A DNA stretch of 64,000 bases from Heracleum sosnowskyi (GCA_030848705.1 CM061236.1:137631970-137695969), one strand, 5' to 3'; positions 11,296 through 24,686 are shown, numbered from the stretch's first letter. Numbers and translations are program-made. Notes: generated by a model from the sequence alone, not told the origin.

Positions 11296-12839
11296 TGTTA
11301 GGTCCCGATAAGTTTGTAGAATAGGGGGTTGAATACAAACTATACTGTTTTATCGAATTTGTTCTTCTTATGATTATACAATTCAAGAACAAATAATTGT
11401 GGAATAAAATGAAACAAAATTCAAGTTAAATATAACTTATATTAAACTTGAAAGGTGTTACAAATATTGTACGGATTACAAAGATTGAATCTCAAACTAA
11501 TTAAAACAAATTTAGAATAAATTCGACATGAATTTATTTATTTTTGTAATAAAAAGATAGAACGATAAATGATAGTTCGAGATAAATTCTAGGGATAAAG
11601 ATTCGCTAGATTGTCAAACAACAAGTAACTAAATTCTAGTGATTTGGATTTAACAATACAATCTAGAAATTAATTGCTTGGAATTTTGAAGATCGACAGT
11701 TGTAGTTCTTGTTTAAGCAGAAGAAAAAGATGTAATGTTGTGTTGTTCTTCTGTCTTGATTTTAGAATTATGTACGCCCCTTTTGATTATTAACCAAAAG
11801 TCAACTCCACCTGCTTTTTGTGTAATCAAATATGTACGTCATTTCTTTATAAATCCATATGACTCTCGGTATGATTAGCAAAAGAACTAACATGACTGTC
11901 TCTATGACTCTCAATTAAGACTTGTATGAGTAATCTTTTTAACTAGTATGACTTTCCAATTTGCCTTGTATGACTGAGCTTTTTAACTAATATGACTTGC
12001 TGATGAACCGGTATGACTTGCTGATGAACTAGTATGACTGTCATTTTTGCTTTGTATGACTGTCGGTATGACTCGGTAATTCTGTCAGTGAACCGGTATG
12101 ACTGTCGGTATGATTCGGTAATTCTGTCAATGAACCGGTATGACTCGGTAAATTCAGCTTTATATTAATTCTAAATTAATTAACTTATCAATTAATTTAA
12201 GGAATAAATTAATTCTGATTTATTGAATAAATTAACTAACTGTTTTAATTAATTAAGAGATAATTAATGCAATTCCTTGATAGCTTTCTTGATAAGATTA
12301 TTTCTAATTTAATTCAACTTGAATTAAATTATTGATTTAATTAACTATTGATTTAGTTAATTAAAAGAGAATTAATTCAACTTCTTTATAGCTTTCTTGA
12401 TAGCAAAATCATCCATTGAACCACTGAAATTAATGACGAACTTCCACTGTATTGATGTTGACACTCGATGTACTGTCTGGTTCATGAGTGACTAACTACA
12501 ATGACTGTTCTTCATTTCTTGACTTTAAGTTGTGGTTCTTTTTCTTTCCCTCTATCAAACTCTATAACATGTACGCTTCTTGTCACACTTCTGAAATCTC
12601 TGTCACTTTTAAATAGATCTACTTTCTTGAATACTTCACCGAGGCTTGATCAAATTACTGAACTTCTTCCAGTGTAGAATTACTCTAAGTCAGTAGATGA
12701 CTTTAAATCTTCATTCTCTTGACTGATAAAACACTCTGAGATTTTTGTGACCTTTAATCTAATATTTACTTATTACATTCTTGTTTACGTTGAGTAGAAT
12801 CCTCGATGTTTACAAATAGGCTAGTGCATATGCCTTTCA
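11296..12839 (-). repeat. 3' LTR of element B
   Basis: 1544 bp. On the minus strand it begins TGAAAGGCATATG right after a TAGGGGGAGAT polypurine tract and ends GGGACCTAACA. Near its 3' end it has TTGTATTCAACCCCC followed by TATTCTACAAAC, a signature shared with LTRs I and C. Two 42-bp tandem units with CGGTATGA motifs lie at 12064-12147. Confidence 0.8.
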
Positions 12840-13060
12840 ATCTCCCCCTATTTGTTTGTTAGAGAATAACAACCAAATACCTAGAGGATCACTCAACTAA
12901 AACCAAGAAAAAGATAAGACTCTTAAGCCTAAGTAAATACTAGAAAGTTTTGGATCAAACATGACATTTCCAGATGTTAATTTAAACTGAACATATGATA
13001 ACATTGAACATGTATTGATTTACCTAATCATTTACTACCCTGAAACTCCTCCTTTTCCTT

Positions 13061-14329
13061 TTATATCTTTTTCAGTTCCCTCTTCCTAGCTTCTCCAAAC
13101 TTCTCCCCCTTAGTTGAGGAATTCTCTACAGATTTAACCTTTTGAGTCTTTGAAGCCAATAGGAGTTGAGATTGTTGATGGAGTTGATCTTGGGAAGTAA
13201 ATTTGTCTTCAATATTTCCTTGAGCAGTCCCAGCTAATTTGTTGACAGAGGTGGAAGAAGAAGACCGTTCAACCACTTGTGCTTGTAAAAGTTCTTTATC
13301 AGCATGGGTTTTGAATAGATATTCCTGTAGATCAGCTATTTGAGCTAACCACATTGCAGTGTATGTGTCTATGTGTGCACTCACTTGAATTTTCTCTTGT
13401 AAGTGTAACACTCATCTCACGTGCATGTGTTTCACTTAGTGTTTGACTCGCATCAATCAATATTAGCTATATGTTTGCTCCTTTTTGATCAGTACCTGCA
13501 TTGAAAAACACCCTAGCCACTTCAAGAGAGGTCAGTGGTGGTGCAATGGGAGTTCGCAAATCCCGATCCTCAATCATGTCTATCAAATCACTTGGAATTG
13601 AAATCTGAATTGCTTCAGTGATAGACTGACCAAGTTGCCAACAACGGCTAAAGAGTCGTTGCGCGCTAGCTTGTAGTTTAGAGGTATAGTAGGAGTGCCC
13701 CTTTCTAAAACTGTTCTCTAATATAAGTATAAGGAATGGAAGCTTCCACTTTCTCCAGATAAATCTAAGAGTGGAAAATCCCTTTAAGGGAGCCAGAGAT
13801 GTTCCCTATGGGAGGGGAGAAAATAATTCTATTAGAGTTGGCGAAAAATCAGATTTTCCCTCAGATGCCTGTGAAGGCACTTCTACCGTAATAATGGTAG
13901 GCACTGTAACCAGTTGCAGGTGCTCTGCTTTCACTGTGTCCTGAGTTTCATCTAATAAAATTGTCTTCTCCTATTGTGAGTAATGAGAGTATGCTTGACT
14001 CAATACAAAGTGTCATGGCCCTATGGCGAATTTCAATGGATTCATCCTGTTGAGAAAATGTCTCTAGAAACAGTTCATTGAACATTTCAAAGTCCATATC
14101 CTGTTGAGAGGATACAGATGGGCTGACAGATGCCTCGGTATTTGTTGAATTTCTTTAGAGGAGGCAGAGCTGTGGGATCACTTACTGTTTCAATCAAAAT
14201 ACTTCTTTGTTTAACAGTTGATTTCTGTTCAGGCTGAGAGGTCAAGAAAGTTGTAGACTCATTGTTTAGCTCTAAGACCTGGGATAGAGATTGTGGATCT
14301 ACAATCCCTTGGTCATCCCTAACAACCAC
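13061..14329 (-). pseudogene. Third-ORF remnants of element B
   Basis: Two short open stretches (14329-14087 and 13411-13061) lie between the RNase H end and the 3' LTR, where C and E carry their third ORF. The first is acidic and Ser/Thr-rich; the second is helical and Gln/Lys-rich, like the coiled-coil C-terminal part of E's ORF3. Stops and frameshifts separate them. Assignment is by position and composition rather than clear sequence match. Confidence 0.45.
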
Positions 14330-14928
14330 TTAGGTTCAGCAACAGTAAAAGGAGTGGATTGAGAGATAGAAAGTAATACCTAAATTGGATTTGGCACTGA
14401 ATTTCCAGCTAAGCAAGAGCAAGAGCAGAAATAAAAATATTTGTATAAAACTAAAGAAAGAAAATGAATTAAAATGCAGAAAATATTTACATAAAATACA
14501 CTATATTTACAAACACAATTAAGACAAATAGAAAATAAAAATAAAATAATATATACAAAATAAAATAATATATACATAATCTATTAGTATAAAACTAAAG
14601 AAAGAAAATGAATTAAAATGCAAAAAATATTTACATGAACTATACAAGAATATTTGAATATTTTAAAATAAAAAAAATTCAATAAAAATATATTTCTCTA
14701 CAATTTTAACTTGTAAAATTTGAGAAAAATATTTTTAGAGAAAATAATTCATCTTAACTTACTCAAACTAAGAAGCTTAACAATTAGACAAGACATGGCA
14801 ATAATCTACAATCAACATGCATAATAGAAAATGAGATGATAAAATAAATTTACAAGTGATTTAAAAATATATACAACAAATAAACACTTGTAAATATAAT
14901 TAAGAACAAACATAAAAAATAAACAGAT

Positions 14929-16460
14929 TTAATCACTAAAACTATTTAACATATCCAATTTACCAACCAATCTGGTAAATGTGGATTCATCAACAGATTT
15001 AGTGAAAATATATGATGTTTGTTCCTCTGTGGGTACAAAGTGTAACGCCACAGGACCATTCATGACATGCTCTTGGATAAAATGATATACGATGTCAATG
15101 TGCTTTGTTTCTTGTGATTATGCCATCTTCATCTAATTTATTTCTGAATACCCACTGAGTACCAACTACTTTCTTGTTCTTTGGTCTAGGTACCAGCTTC
15201 CAGACTTGTTGTTGTTCAAATTGATTGAGTTCATCTTGCATAGCAATCACCCAATCAGGATCACCCAGTGCTTCCTCAATCTTCTTTGGTTACATTTCGG
15301 AAAGAAACCCTGAATAAAGACATTCATTTTGAGTAGCACTTCTAGTTCTTACTCCAACACCTGGATCACCAATAATCAGCTCAGAAGGATGAACTCTATT
15401 CCAAACTGTTTGTCTTGGAAGATTTAATCTTGATGATTCGCCTTGTTCTTTATTATGGTGTTGTGAATGACTAGTTGACCCTTCATTTCCTCCCCCTGAG
15501 TTGTTAGGAGATTGTCTTGGTGATTCTTCTCCAGTGTTAATGGTATCTCCATTGTTACCAATGTTTCCACCACCATCACCTTCACAATTATCATCATTGT
15601 CATTGTTATCACCAGCAACAACCTCAGGTGTATTCTCATCATCTGAATCTGAATCTGACATGTTATCAAACTTCAATTTCTCAGATGGATTTTCTGTTTG
15701 GATATTAGGGAGTTTAGTGTCATCAAAAGTAACATTGACACTTCATATGCTTTGGCCAACAAAGATTGCTTCATATGCTTTGGCCTCGAACTTGCCACAT
15801 CGAACATCTCCATCTTTAAGCATGAAGCACTTGGCACCAAATACATGAAAATATTTTAGTGTTGGTTTCTTGTCATACATGATCTCATAAGGAGTCTTCA
15901 CTGAGTCCTTGTTGATTAAGGTTCGATTTTGGGTATGACAAACAGTATTTACAGCTTTAGCCCAAAAGTACATTGGAAGTCTTGATTCACTTAACATTGT
16001 TCTTGCAGCTTCAATCAATGTACGATTCTTCCTTTCTACAACTCCATTCTGTTGAGGAGTTCTAGGGGCTGAGTATTGTCTTGTTATCCCCTTGTCTCAA
16101 CAAAAGTCATTCAGAACTGCATTCTTGAATTCAGTTCCATTATCTGACCTTATTGCTCTAACTAGAAACTTAGAATCTAGCTCAATCAACTTTACATGAT
16201 TAATCACCATTTGTGGAGTCTCATCCTTGGAATGTAGGAATAAAACCCATGTATATTTGGAATAGTCATCGACGATCAAAAGAGCATATAGTTTGTTTGA
16301 CATAGACATTACATTAACTGGACCGAACAAATCCATATGCAGTAACTGATGAGGTTCAGTTATTGTAGATGTGTCAGTGCCCTTGTGAGATGCTTTCTTT
16401 GACTTCCCTTTCTGACATGCCTCACACAGTCCTTCCTGTGTAAATTCCATTTGAGGCAAC
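14929..16460 (-). pseudogene. pol: Element B pol: integrase, deleted RT, RNase H end
   Basis: 16459-16097 holds the integrase zinc-region tail (CEACQKGK), [11 protein letters not shown] and IRSDNGTEF with the first two catalytic Asp. 16018-15743 continues with [14 protein letters not shown]. The linker (15676-15290) is acidic and ends near RTRSATQNE. RT is cut to its first about 50 residues (to WVFRNKLDEDG near 15120), then jumps directly to the RNase H tail (HIDIVYHFIQEHV) ending with a stop at 14929. About 1.2 kb of RT/RNase H, including YVDD, is gone. Stops (15291, 16097) and frameshifts add to the damage. The N-terminal part continues at 22537-23077 beyond solo LTR I. Confidence 0.85.
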
Positions 16461-16797
16461 CCTCTTGTTAGGGTTGATACGTTTGGAATGATGATAACAA
16501 AATACTCAAGACAAGAATTTGATCATGATATTGAAGCTGATAGTCAGAAAGCTAAATCACAGCAGCTGATAATTAGGAAGCTAACTAGAAGGCATTTTAT
16601 CTATCCAAGGACTAAAAGCCACATCAAATGTATGGAAGATATTCTGTCATCAATTTAGGAAGCAATTCAGTAGCAAGCCAACAGACGTCTAATCAAGTAA
16701 CAAGTGTTTCAGTGGTAAGTCTGCCAATACAACTCAGTAATGGTGAGTCAATAAGGATGAGAGATGTTTTATCTAAGGATGAAGCTAAAGATATCCG

Positions 16798-16945
16798 TTC
16801 TACGGATAAAGCTATGGAAGTCTTATCTCATCTACGGATAAAAGCTGAAAGCATCTTATCTCATCTACGGATAGAAGCTGAGAACATCTTATCTCATCTA
16901 CGGATAAAAGCTAAGGACATCAAATCCATCTACGGATAAAGCTGA
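16798..16945 (+). repeat. 33-bp tandem array with TCTACGGATA core
   Basis: TCTACGGATA recurs at 16831, 16864, 16897 and 16929 with 32-33 bp spacing, preceded by a variant near 16798 and followed by decayed units to about 17030. A 104-codon ORF across it is a product of the repeat, not a gene. Confidence 0.85.
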
Positions 16946-17627
16946 AGATAGTTGATCTACAGATACAGCTAAGGATGTCATGTTCTATCTATGGATGCAG
17001 CTAAGGATGTCATGTTCTATCTATGGATACAACTTAGGATATTACTTCTACTGATATTCTGAGATTACTATTCTACGAATAAATGAAGTATAATAGTAGT
17101 CAACGGATAAAGAATTAATATGCATACTAATATTCATCTCATTCAACAAGAAAATCAAATCTATGTAAAGAAATCTTTTGGATTTTTCTTTATTTAACAG
17201 GTTGAATGGAGGATAGTCTCAGAGATCACCATTACACACCCGTGACTAAAAGATGGTGGATAACGAAGTAAACGATGTATGGAATAGGGAGTCAAACTGT
17301 AAATATTCGAAGGCTCAAATTCCTACAAATGAAATGTGAAGTCATCCATTATCTTCAATGTCTCGAAGGACAAATAAGAGTTACATCAGCTACCCAGAAG
17401 TTTATCTTCTAACTGGACGCAAAGGAAAAGCTTGACAAGCATGAGGACCTATATGCAAAACTACATGTTCACTTATCTCAGCTGATAGTGACCTGACAGT
17501 CGTGTATCCAGGGAAAGGTCTTTTTCATGCAGATGTCACGTGGGCTTGGAAGTTAAGTCAATTTACATGAACTTAGTAATTATTGAAGAAAGAAACACAT
17601 GAACCAGAAAGCATTCTTCGGGACTAT

Positions 17628-20600
17628 ATGTAACAGCCCCAAATCCGGGGTCGGGGATTTAGGGTTGTCACAATCCATGTACTCCTTGCCTTACCTGTAT
17701 TACTCACACCATTCATAATTCACCTGCTCATGACCCCACAACATATGTCTCACACACACACACACAGGTTAGAGTCTCAGAAACGACACAATACAACAAC
17801 TGCGGAATAACTAACTTTTATTACAATACCCAAATGTCTTTTGAATCTGTTACTGATACAATTTCTAAGTATTGTTACATTACCAACTTAGCCTTCTGAT
17901 GCTCACAATCCTCTAATACCATTCATGTCTATACATAAGTTGAATACCAAAAGCCGTAGCATGATTCGATTGGTTCGTACTACTCCCGGGATCACTCCTA
18001 GAAACTGTTTATGAAAACGCCTTGCGAGGTATGTGCCGTCCCATTGGCATCCTGCTTCGCTGCTATATAATATATATAAAATAATAGCAAGAGTGAGCGA
18101 TAGCTCAGCAAGGTAATGAAAGTATGGCATAATTCTGCCTTTTATTCAACCCAGAAAAAAAGCGGGTATACGACAATAACTTGTCAAAATATCTTGATAC
18201 TGAAATCATTTCCTTATCGGAATATATTCCAAAAATACCATTGTTGTATTTCAAATATCCTCTCCATAATATTCTGCAAACTTTTGATATTCATACTATG
18301 AACAAAGTTCTAGTATAAAATAAAAGACAGGATAACTCAGTATATCCTTTTCGTAAAATATCTGCTATATAGAATATAAGCAGACTATCAACATATAACT
18401 TAAAAGATGAAGTTATAAGGAAAATTCAATATAAGGTTTCCATAACCCAAAATCCACTTATGCATATATATCCTTAATCAGGTTTTATCAGAGTCATAAC
18501 TCATAAAATAAAAGATGAAGTTGTAGGAATTTCAAAATATCATCTTTCATATCAAACATTTATCTCATATCATATCCTGGAAATAAAGACAAGGCAAAAT
18601 ATTTCCAATCCACTTTCTAAACTTGAATAACTTGCATGAACTTGAATAACTTGAATAGCTTGAATAAACTTTTCTTTTCTGGAATCTTGCTTAAAACATG
18701 TTCTTCCTCTGATAACTTGTATAAAACATTTTCTTTCATGGATGATGAACTGTAGACGGAGATTCTGGGCGACAGGGATACCTCTACGATGATCAGTCGT
18801 AAGGCAAATCCCCACTGCTGTTTTTCTACGTAGAAGGGAAAATAGGGCATACGCTAACTGACCTACCTCCCCGCCTTCGGTTGTAGGGGAAAGAGCAGAC
18901 CCGTTCATAGACTGCCGACCTAATACTCTTCTCTTACCCTACGGTCGGGCACTATCTGATAATCTAAGGGAAGAACAGACCCGTTCATAGACCGTCGATC
19001 TACGCGTAATTCCCTTAGGGGACAGGTCGCCACTCAGTCCCTTACATATTCTCCGAGTTCAAGAAAATCCATAGTTCTGAAACATAAAGTTCCTTTCCCT
19101 TTTTCCCCTAGTATACGACTCCACAAAGTAGTCATATCTGGTTGGAAAGGAAAATTCACCCATATTTCCCAAGCTGATGCTTGTTCATGGATACAACTCA
19201 TTCCACTGATCTTACTCCTCGAGTCTTGAGGAAGTAATCAAAATCATTTTGATGGTAGCATACAAAGTTGTTAAATGAATAGTTTCGAAAAGATTTAGGA
19301 CCGGGCAGTCCTCTTGAAACAAACATTAAAACTTGAGAAAGATCCCCTGAGTCTTTGTAGTTTGAGCGAACATTTAAGTCTTTCAGAATATAGACTAAAA
19401 AGGAAAATAGATTTGTGAACTTTCTCTAATTATATTTATAATTGTCTGAATAAAACTTTATTGGTTATCTAGGGTTAAAGAATAGTTTTCACAAAATACT
19501 TCCTTAAGAAGTAGGGCTTTAAATACTTAATGAAAGCTATATTTAATAAAGAATATTTATTTAGAAGTAATCCTCAATTATTTTCTTAACAAAAGAAGGG
19601 ATACTAAATAATAATAATAATATAACCCTAGATAACAACTGATACCATTCCCGGTCCGTAGAATAAATACAGAGTATATACCCCCTACTGAGGGATTTTT
19701 CTTAACATATCGGCTTATAAATATTGCCATAACCATAGCTTATAAGTCCAACTTATACTAATAACTTTTACTTATCACAACAACAGTATAAAGAGGTATA
19801 GGTTTGAAAACTTGCCTCTATCACATGCATATACTATAATCTCAATATCTTTTATACCATCACACCCATATACGACGTGAGGTTTGAAAGCATGCATAAT
19901 ATACCATATGCATCATCAGAATATTATAACTTAAAATAAAGCATAGAATGAGAAAACTTGTACGATACTTGGAACAAAGAATATATATATATATAGATAT
20001 ATTTTTGAATCAACAAGTATTAAACATTCGAAAATATGCCCACTCTAACAATAGAGTAAGGGTAAGTAAACTTGCCCGATGCTCAAGAAGTGATAGGGGT
20101 TCGCGACGATGCCGGACAATCTAGACAAAGTCAAAGCAAACGCACGATTAATCCCCTGGATAATCCACTTATACTCAATGCTTAAACACGTAAGCGAAAC
20201 ACAACCAAGGAATTACTAGCTCGTTATAGGCTCATACTAAGTCCATGTTTAATCGACGATTACTTAAGTCGTAGGTTTAGTCCGAAATCGATCCTCGAAT
20301 ACAAGTTATACTTAACCATTTACAACATTGGTTTCTAAGTCACGTTCTTAGTGGTTTTTACTTGCGCGATCTCGGCTAAAACATTTTTATAAAATCGAAA
20401 AATAATCTTTTTAATCCGAATCTTTTTCGTGAGCCTTCCTAACTGTCTCTAGAATTATTCCTCAAAGTTTCACATTTTAATATGGCTTCTAAGTGGTCCA
20501 AATATAGCCTCAAAGTGACTGACCAGAGATGGGTTGTTCCTCCGAACGGCGTTTACTAAAACTCAGTTTCCTCTTAAACCGTAAATCGGATTAACATGAT

Positions 20601-22021
20601 TCTTGCGCTCACGTAAACTAGAAACAAGGCTCTACACACTCATGTTCATCATTGAACCAAAAGAGGCAGTTAAGTTTTCGGATTCTAGGCAGTTTATAGA
20701 GTTACCGAAAATCGGGCATTATGACGGCTTAAAATCGAATAATCCAATTTTGTCACAACGTAACCAAGCCACACCGGGCATACCATACATCCACAATCTC
20801 AACAAACAACCATCATACACCTCTAAGATCAGTTGTGAGGCTCAAATCCAACACCCATCATTTTACACATTTAAACAAAGCCAAACAATCACTAAATCAC
20901 TTAATCATGATCTTAACTTACATGAACATCAAAACCACTTCAAAACTCATATAAACAAAAAGGGGCAGAGGTTTTTTTTTTATACCTTCCTTGATGCTTC
21001 ATATACACTAACAATGGTTTATAATCCTTCCTTGAGCTTTGAACGAACCTTATCAAGCTTAATCCTTAAGAAACAAAATCAAGAATCATGAAAAGTTACT
21101 ATTCATCATCACTCTGTAAAATCGAAATACAAGAGTTTGGTTCTCAACTTTTTACCACACCTTCTACTCTTCAAGGGCTTTCCTTTGAGTCCTATCTCAT
21201 CACCAGGGGATGCTTGAAGCTCGACTTATTGGCTTTCTAAGGTGAGTGGTCGAAACTGGAAAAAGGCAGGACAGTTTCTGTTCTCCGACTTGGGGAAGGG
21301 ATTTGACTAGGCTACGCTCCTTTGTTGGCCATGACATTTTGAACGAATGTTGCCCATGGAGTGGAGAAGCTATGGTTAAAATTTGGTGATTTTATCATGA
21401 GTAGATATTAAGTTACGAATTTGTCTTCATTGCTTGGTCTTGCTGGGCAGAAATCTGGAAAATGAGGGAGAGAGCTTTTCTCTTGCTTTTCTTCTTTTCT
21501 TTTTCTTTGTTTTGATTAATAATGATAAGAATGCTGATATTTTTGTATTAGAAAGTGGTGAGTCACCACATTTTGGTGAGTCACCAGGACACGTGTCGCG
21601 CATGCATGAGTTTGGCTAAAGTAGCTTTACTGGTTCGTTTCCTTTCATATGGATGATCCAAATGTTGCATCCCTCGAATTAATCTTGTTACATGTTACTT
21701 TCATGTCTATATTTAATCCTCAAATCCTCAATTTTAATATCTCATTTCTTGAATATAATAATATATAATTCACTGCCCGGTCAAATACCACACCAAAATA
21801 AAATTTGGAATTTCTGAATTCCGATCGTCTTTGCATTCACTTATTTACTCCGTAGATCACTAATATGACTTTGGAATATCCACACTACGTCTCGTACATA
21901 GGTGGCATGCAAAATTTTCTTAACCCTCAAAATCACTATTCATCCACCAATTCACTATTCACTGATGCACTTAATCATAATAAGAAAAGTTTTAATTTTA
22001 CCAAAAATTCGGGTTATTATA
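17628..22021 (-). mobile_element. LTR-like element J, 4.4 kb, non-coding (probable gypsy solo LTR)
   Basis: Termini are TGTAACAGCCCC and GGGTTATTATA, flanked by the perfect duplication CTATA (17623-17627 and 22022-22026). The minus-strand reading (TATAATAACCCG ... GGGGCTGTTACA) matches the start of element H, so J is inverted relative to H. Shared blocks include CTTTCAAACCT(C/T)AC and a CTTGCTGAGC...AGCTCA-like block. No long credible ORF exists; those seen overlap antisense repeats. A single very long LTR of a Ty3/gypsy family is the best reading, a large retrotransposon derivative the alternative. Confidence 0.7.
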
Positions 22022-22536
22022 CTATACAAGTTTATCTGTGATGCCAGTCAAAGTATTTCCCAAATAGAAGAGCGTCAGAGTCGAGCATGTGAACAAGCAG
22101 AACCAAAAATGTAATATTTTATTATGTTGTAGGTTTTGATTGTAACATACAGTTGATGTATATAAGACTGTATGGTGTAGCATAGAAAAGTGTGAAGAGA
22201 GCACCGAGCCAAAAGAAAAACACTTAGGCTCTCTTTCATCATATGTGTAAGCAGCTGAGTTTGTTTTAAACAAACCCAGAGAATTCTTCAATATACATCT
22301 CAGGTGGGCTTTTTCCGATAAACCCACCTGAAAAGTTTAAAAAGTTTGCTTGTCTCCTGCATTTCTTTTTAACTTGAAGAATTCATTTTTTGTTCAAAAC
22401 TTGACTGAATTTTAGTTAATTTACAGACTCATATGTTCATACTCTACAAGGTTTGAAAACGTTTTGTAAATTAACTAGATTGTATTCAACCCCCCTTCTA
22501 CAATCTAGGTTGCATTGTTCTGGGAATAACACCTCT

Positions 22537-23077
22537 CACCAACTCCCTCTTGACTAGGGAGTTCATTGATTTGACATTGAGGTGAGACAGGCTTCTTGTG
22601 TTATAGCCAACTATCACTTGATGAAGCTTTAGCATAAAAATAATTGACTTCATCCTTGCATCCAGAGTACAGGTCACATATGAACAAGTTTCCTTTCCTT
22701 ACTCCTTGAAGAACAGGCTTTAGATTCTTCTTGTGTAAAATCTGACACTTCTCTTTGTCAAGCGAACAACATATCCCCTGTCACAGAATTGACTGATACT
22801 AAGAAGATTGTTCTTAAGACCTTCCACAAGTGATACATCTTCAATGATAACATTTCCAGTTTTCAAACAACCATATCCTTTAGTTATACCCTTGTTGTTA
22901 TCTCCAAAGGTAACCATTGGGCCGTCTTTCTCAACCACATTTGATAGCAGGGCTCTATCCCTAGTCATATGCCTTGAACATCCACCGTCCAGAATCCACA
23001 CAACTCGGTTCACCTGTTTCACACCCTGCAATTTCAAATTGATTAGGCCTTCTTCGGAACCCATGCTTGGTTGGGTC
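22537..23077 (-). pseudogene. pol: Element B pol start: protease to integrase zinc region
   Basis: Minus strand from right: the gag end reads QAWVPKKA then stop in one frame, while the pol frame runs open through NLKLQGVKQ to the protease site WILDGGCSRHMT. The catalytic triad is D-G-G rather than D-S-G. The frame continues to LSISQFCDRGY, then the integrase region is degraded (in-frame stop after DSWL, frameshift near HKK) and reaches LVKRELVRG, where solo LTR I cuts in. Confidence 0.8.
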
Positions 23078-24625
23078 TGTTAGGAACTATGTTATTTCTT
23101 CATGATAACTAAATTAACTTAGTGAAAATTGTATAAGTAAAATGTAGCCTTCAACGGATAACATGCTTTTGCAGTATTCGTAGAAGGGTAGCTTATCTAC
23201 GGATAAGACTCAATGTAGCATGCTTAAGGAATCCTGATGTGTAATCCTGTTTTGTAATGTAAAAGTTGAAGTATTAGTTTTTAGGATGAATAAGTCATGT
23301 TGACTATTAATTGATATGTAGAATAGGGAGGCTAATTGTAAATAGTCTATGCCTTGTAATTTTACATAAGTTAAATTGACTGTCAACGGATAAGCAACAT
23401 TAGCCTTCTACGGATGTTGACAATGTATTGTCTACGGATAGCAGTATTAGCTGTCTATGGATGTGATCAAGATACCTTCAACGGATACATCACAAATAAC
23501 ATCTACGGATAAATTCTATACTTTGTGAAAGGGACAGTACAGACAGAGCACATGGGTTGATAGAATTCACAGAGCATGGAAACTAGGGGGTGTAAACGAG
23601 TCAAATTGTTCGTGAGCTACTCGAGCTCGGTTCGAAAAATATTCGAATTCTGCTCGATAATAATCGAGTCGAGCTCGAGCTATTTGAATACTTTACCGAG
23701 CCGAGCTCGAGCTTCAAATTACTCAGCTCGTAAGGTTCGCGAGCCTAATCGAGCCTTTATTAATTTATTAATTTTATATATTATAAATATATTTTTATAT
23801 AAATATTAAATATTTATATATAATTTATATATTTAATCGAGTCGAACTCGAGTCGAACCCGAGCCGAATCGATCATATTCGAGCTTTTGTCAATATTTGA
23901 TAAAAATCGATTCGAGCTTTCGAGCCGAGCTCGAACATATCGAACTTCTCACTAGCCGAGCTTCGAACTTGAAATTGAAGGCTCGGTCGAACTCGAGCCC
24001 GAGCTCGAGCCCTAACTTTTTAGTCGAACTCGAGCTCGAGCCTGACAGTGTTCGGCTCGGCTCTGCTCGATTACAACCCTATTGGAAACCAGTATTTCTG
24101 GAAAAGTCACGAGAAGATGAAGCATTCTGTTTTGTCCAGTCAAGAGTAGCATTTCTATAAAATACAATTAGCCAATAAGGGCAAGCTACTAGCACATGGA
24201 CCATTACTCAAAATGGAGAAACAAGTATCTTCAACAGATTTAATTTTTGTATTATTATCTGTTCGAAATATCTTGTAAACTTGGGATATATAACCAAGTG
24301 TAGCATTATTCTAGAAGTAAGAAATCAGTTAGGCAATTTAGAGATCTAAAAACAATATCCTTTGTAAATTGCTGAATCTAGAATAGTGTGTAAGCAGCTG
24401 TGTGTTTATTCATAAACATCACAGAGATTTCTTCAAATAAAAATCTCACAGGTGGATAAATCAATCCACCTGAATTTTTAATTCTTGTGTTATCTTATCT
24501 TGTTTATTTTTCTGTTCTTGATTTTACTTGCATATCTCTACTGTCAAGAACCAAAGAATATTTAAAGATTGTATTCAACCCCCCCCCCCTCTTCTACAAT
24601 CTTGGTTCATTGTCTGGGAATAACA
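23078..24625 (+). repeat. 5' LTR of element C (with hAT2 inside)
   Basis: Starts TGTTAGGAACTATG, ends TCTGGGAATAACA, followed by A and the Met-initiator primer site. It is about 1.04 kb once hAT2 and its duplication are removed. It holds scattered CTACGGAT and CAACGGAT motifs (23150-23510) and a TATA box TATATAA at 24287-24293. Confidence 0.85.
23584..24081. mobile_element. hAT2: 498-bp non-autonomous hAT in LTR C
   Basis: Ends read TAGGGGGTGTAAACGAG and, on the complement, TAGGGTTGTAATCGAG. Flanks are ATGGAAAC (23576-23583) and TTGGAAAC (24082-24089), an 8-bp duplication with one mismatch. The interior is full of GAGCTCGAGC-type palindromes, so the whole element can fold back on itself. No coding capacity. 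Confidence 0.85.
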
Positions 24626-24686
24626 ATTGGTATCAGAGCAAGCTTCTAACACAGAAGAATTTTAAAGATCTAAAGACATCAGAATC

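Larger units (their letters stand above)
16466..22531 (+). mobile_element. Solo LTR I (Sirevirus family of element C), carrying insertion J
   Basis: It starts TGTTAGGGTTGATACG and ends CTGGGAATAACA, flanked by a perfect 5-bp duplication CCTCT (16461-16465 and 22532-22536). Without J it is about 1.67 kb and contains no internal domain or primer site, so it is a solo LTR. It splits B's integrase between the codons for LVRG and LPQMEF. Its end matches the 5' LTR of C, including TTGTATTCAACCCCC and TCTGGGAATAACA. Confidence 0.85.
11296..23077 (-). mobile_element. Copia element B (Sirevirus-like), minus strand, incomplete
   Basis: Minus-strand order from right to left: protease start (near 23030), integrase (split by solo LTR I), shortened RT, RNase H end, third-ORF remnants, polypurine tract (rc of ATCTCCCCCTA, 12840-12850), and the 3' LTR. 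Its gag and 5' LTR are missing because element C entered at 23078 and the far side was later deleted. Confidence 0.75.

Noticed and set aside
16628..16939. 104-codon ORF with repeated ILSHLRIKA
   Set aside because: It is the translation of the 33-bp LTR repeat and has no other support.
20603..21091. 162-codon ORF as a host gene
   Set aside because: It lies inside LTR-like element J, has no recognisable domain and reads antisense to the element.
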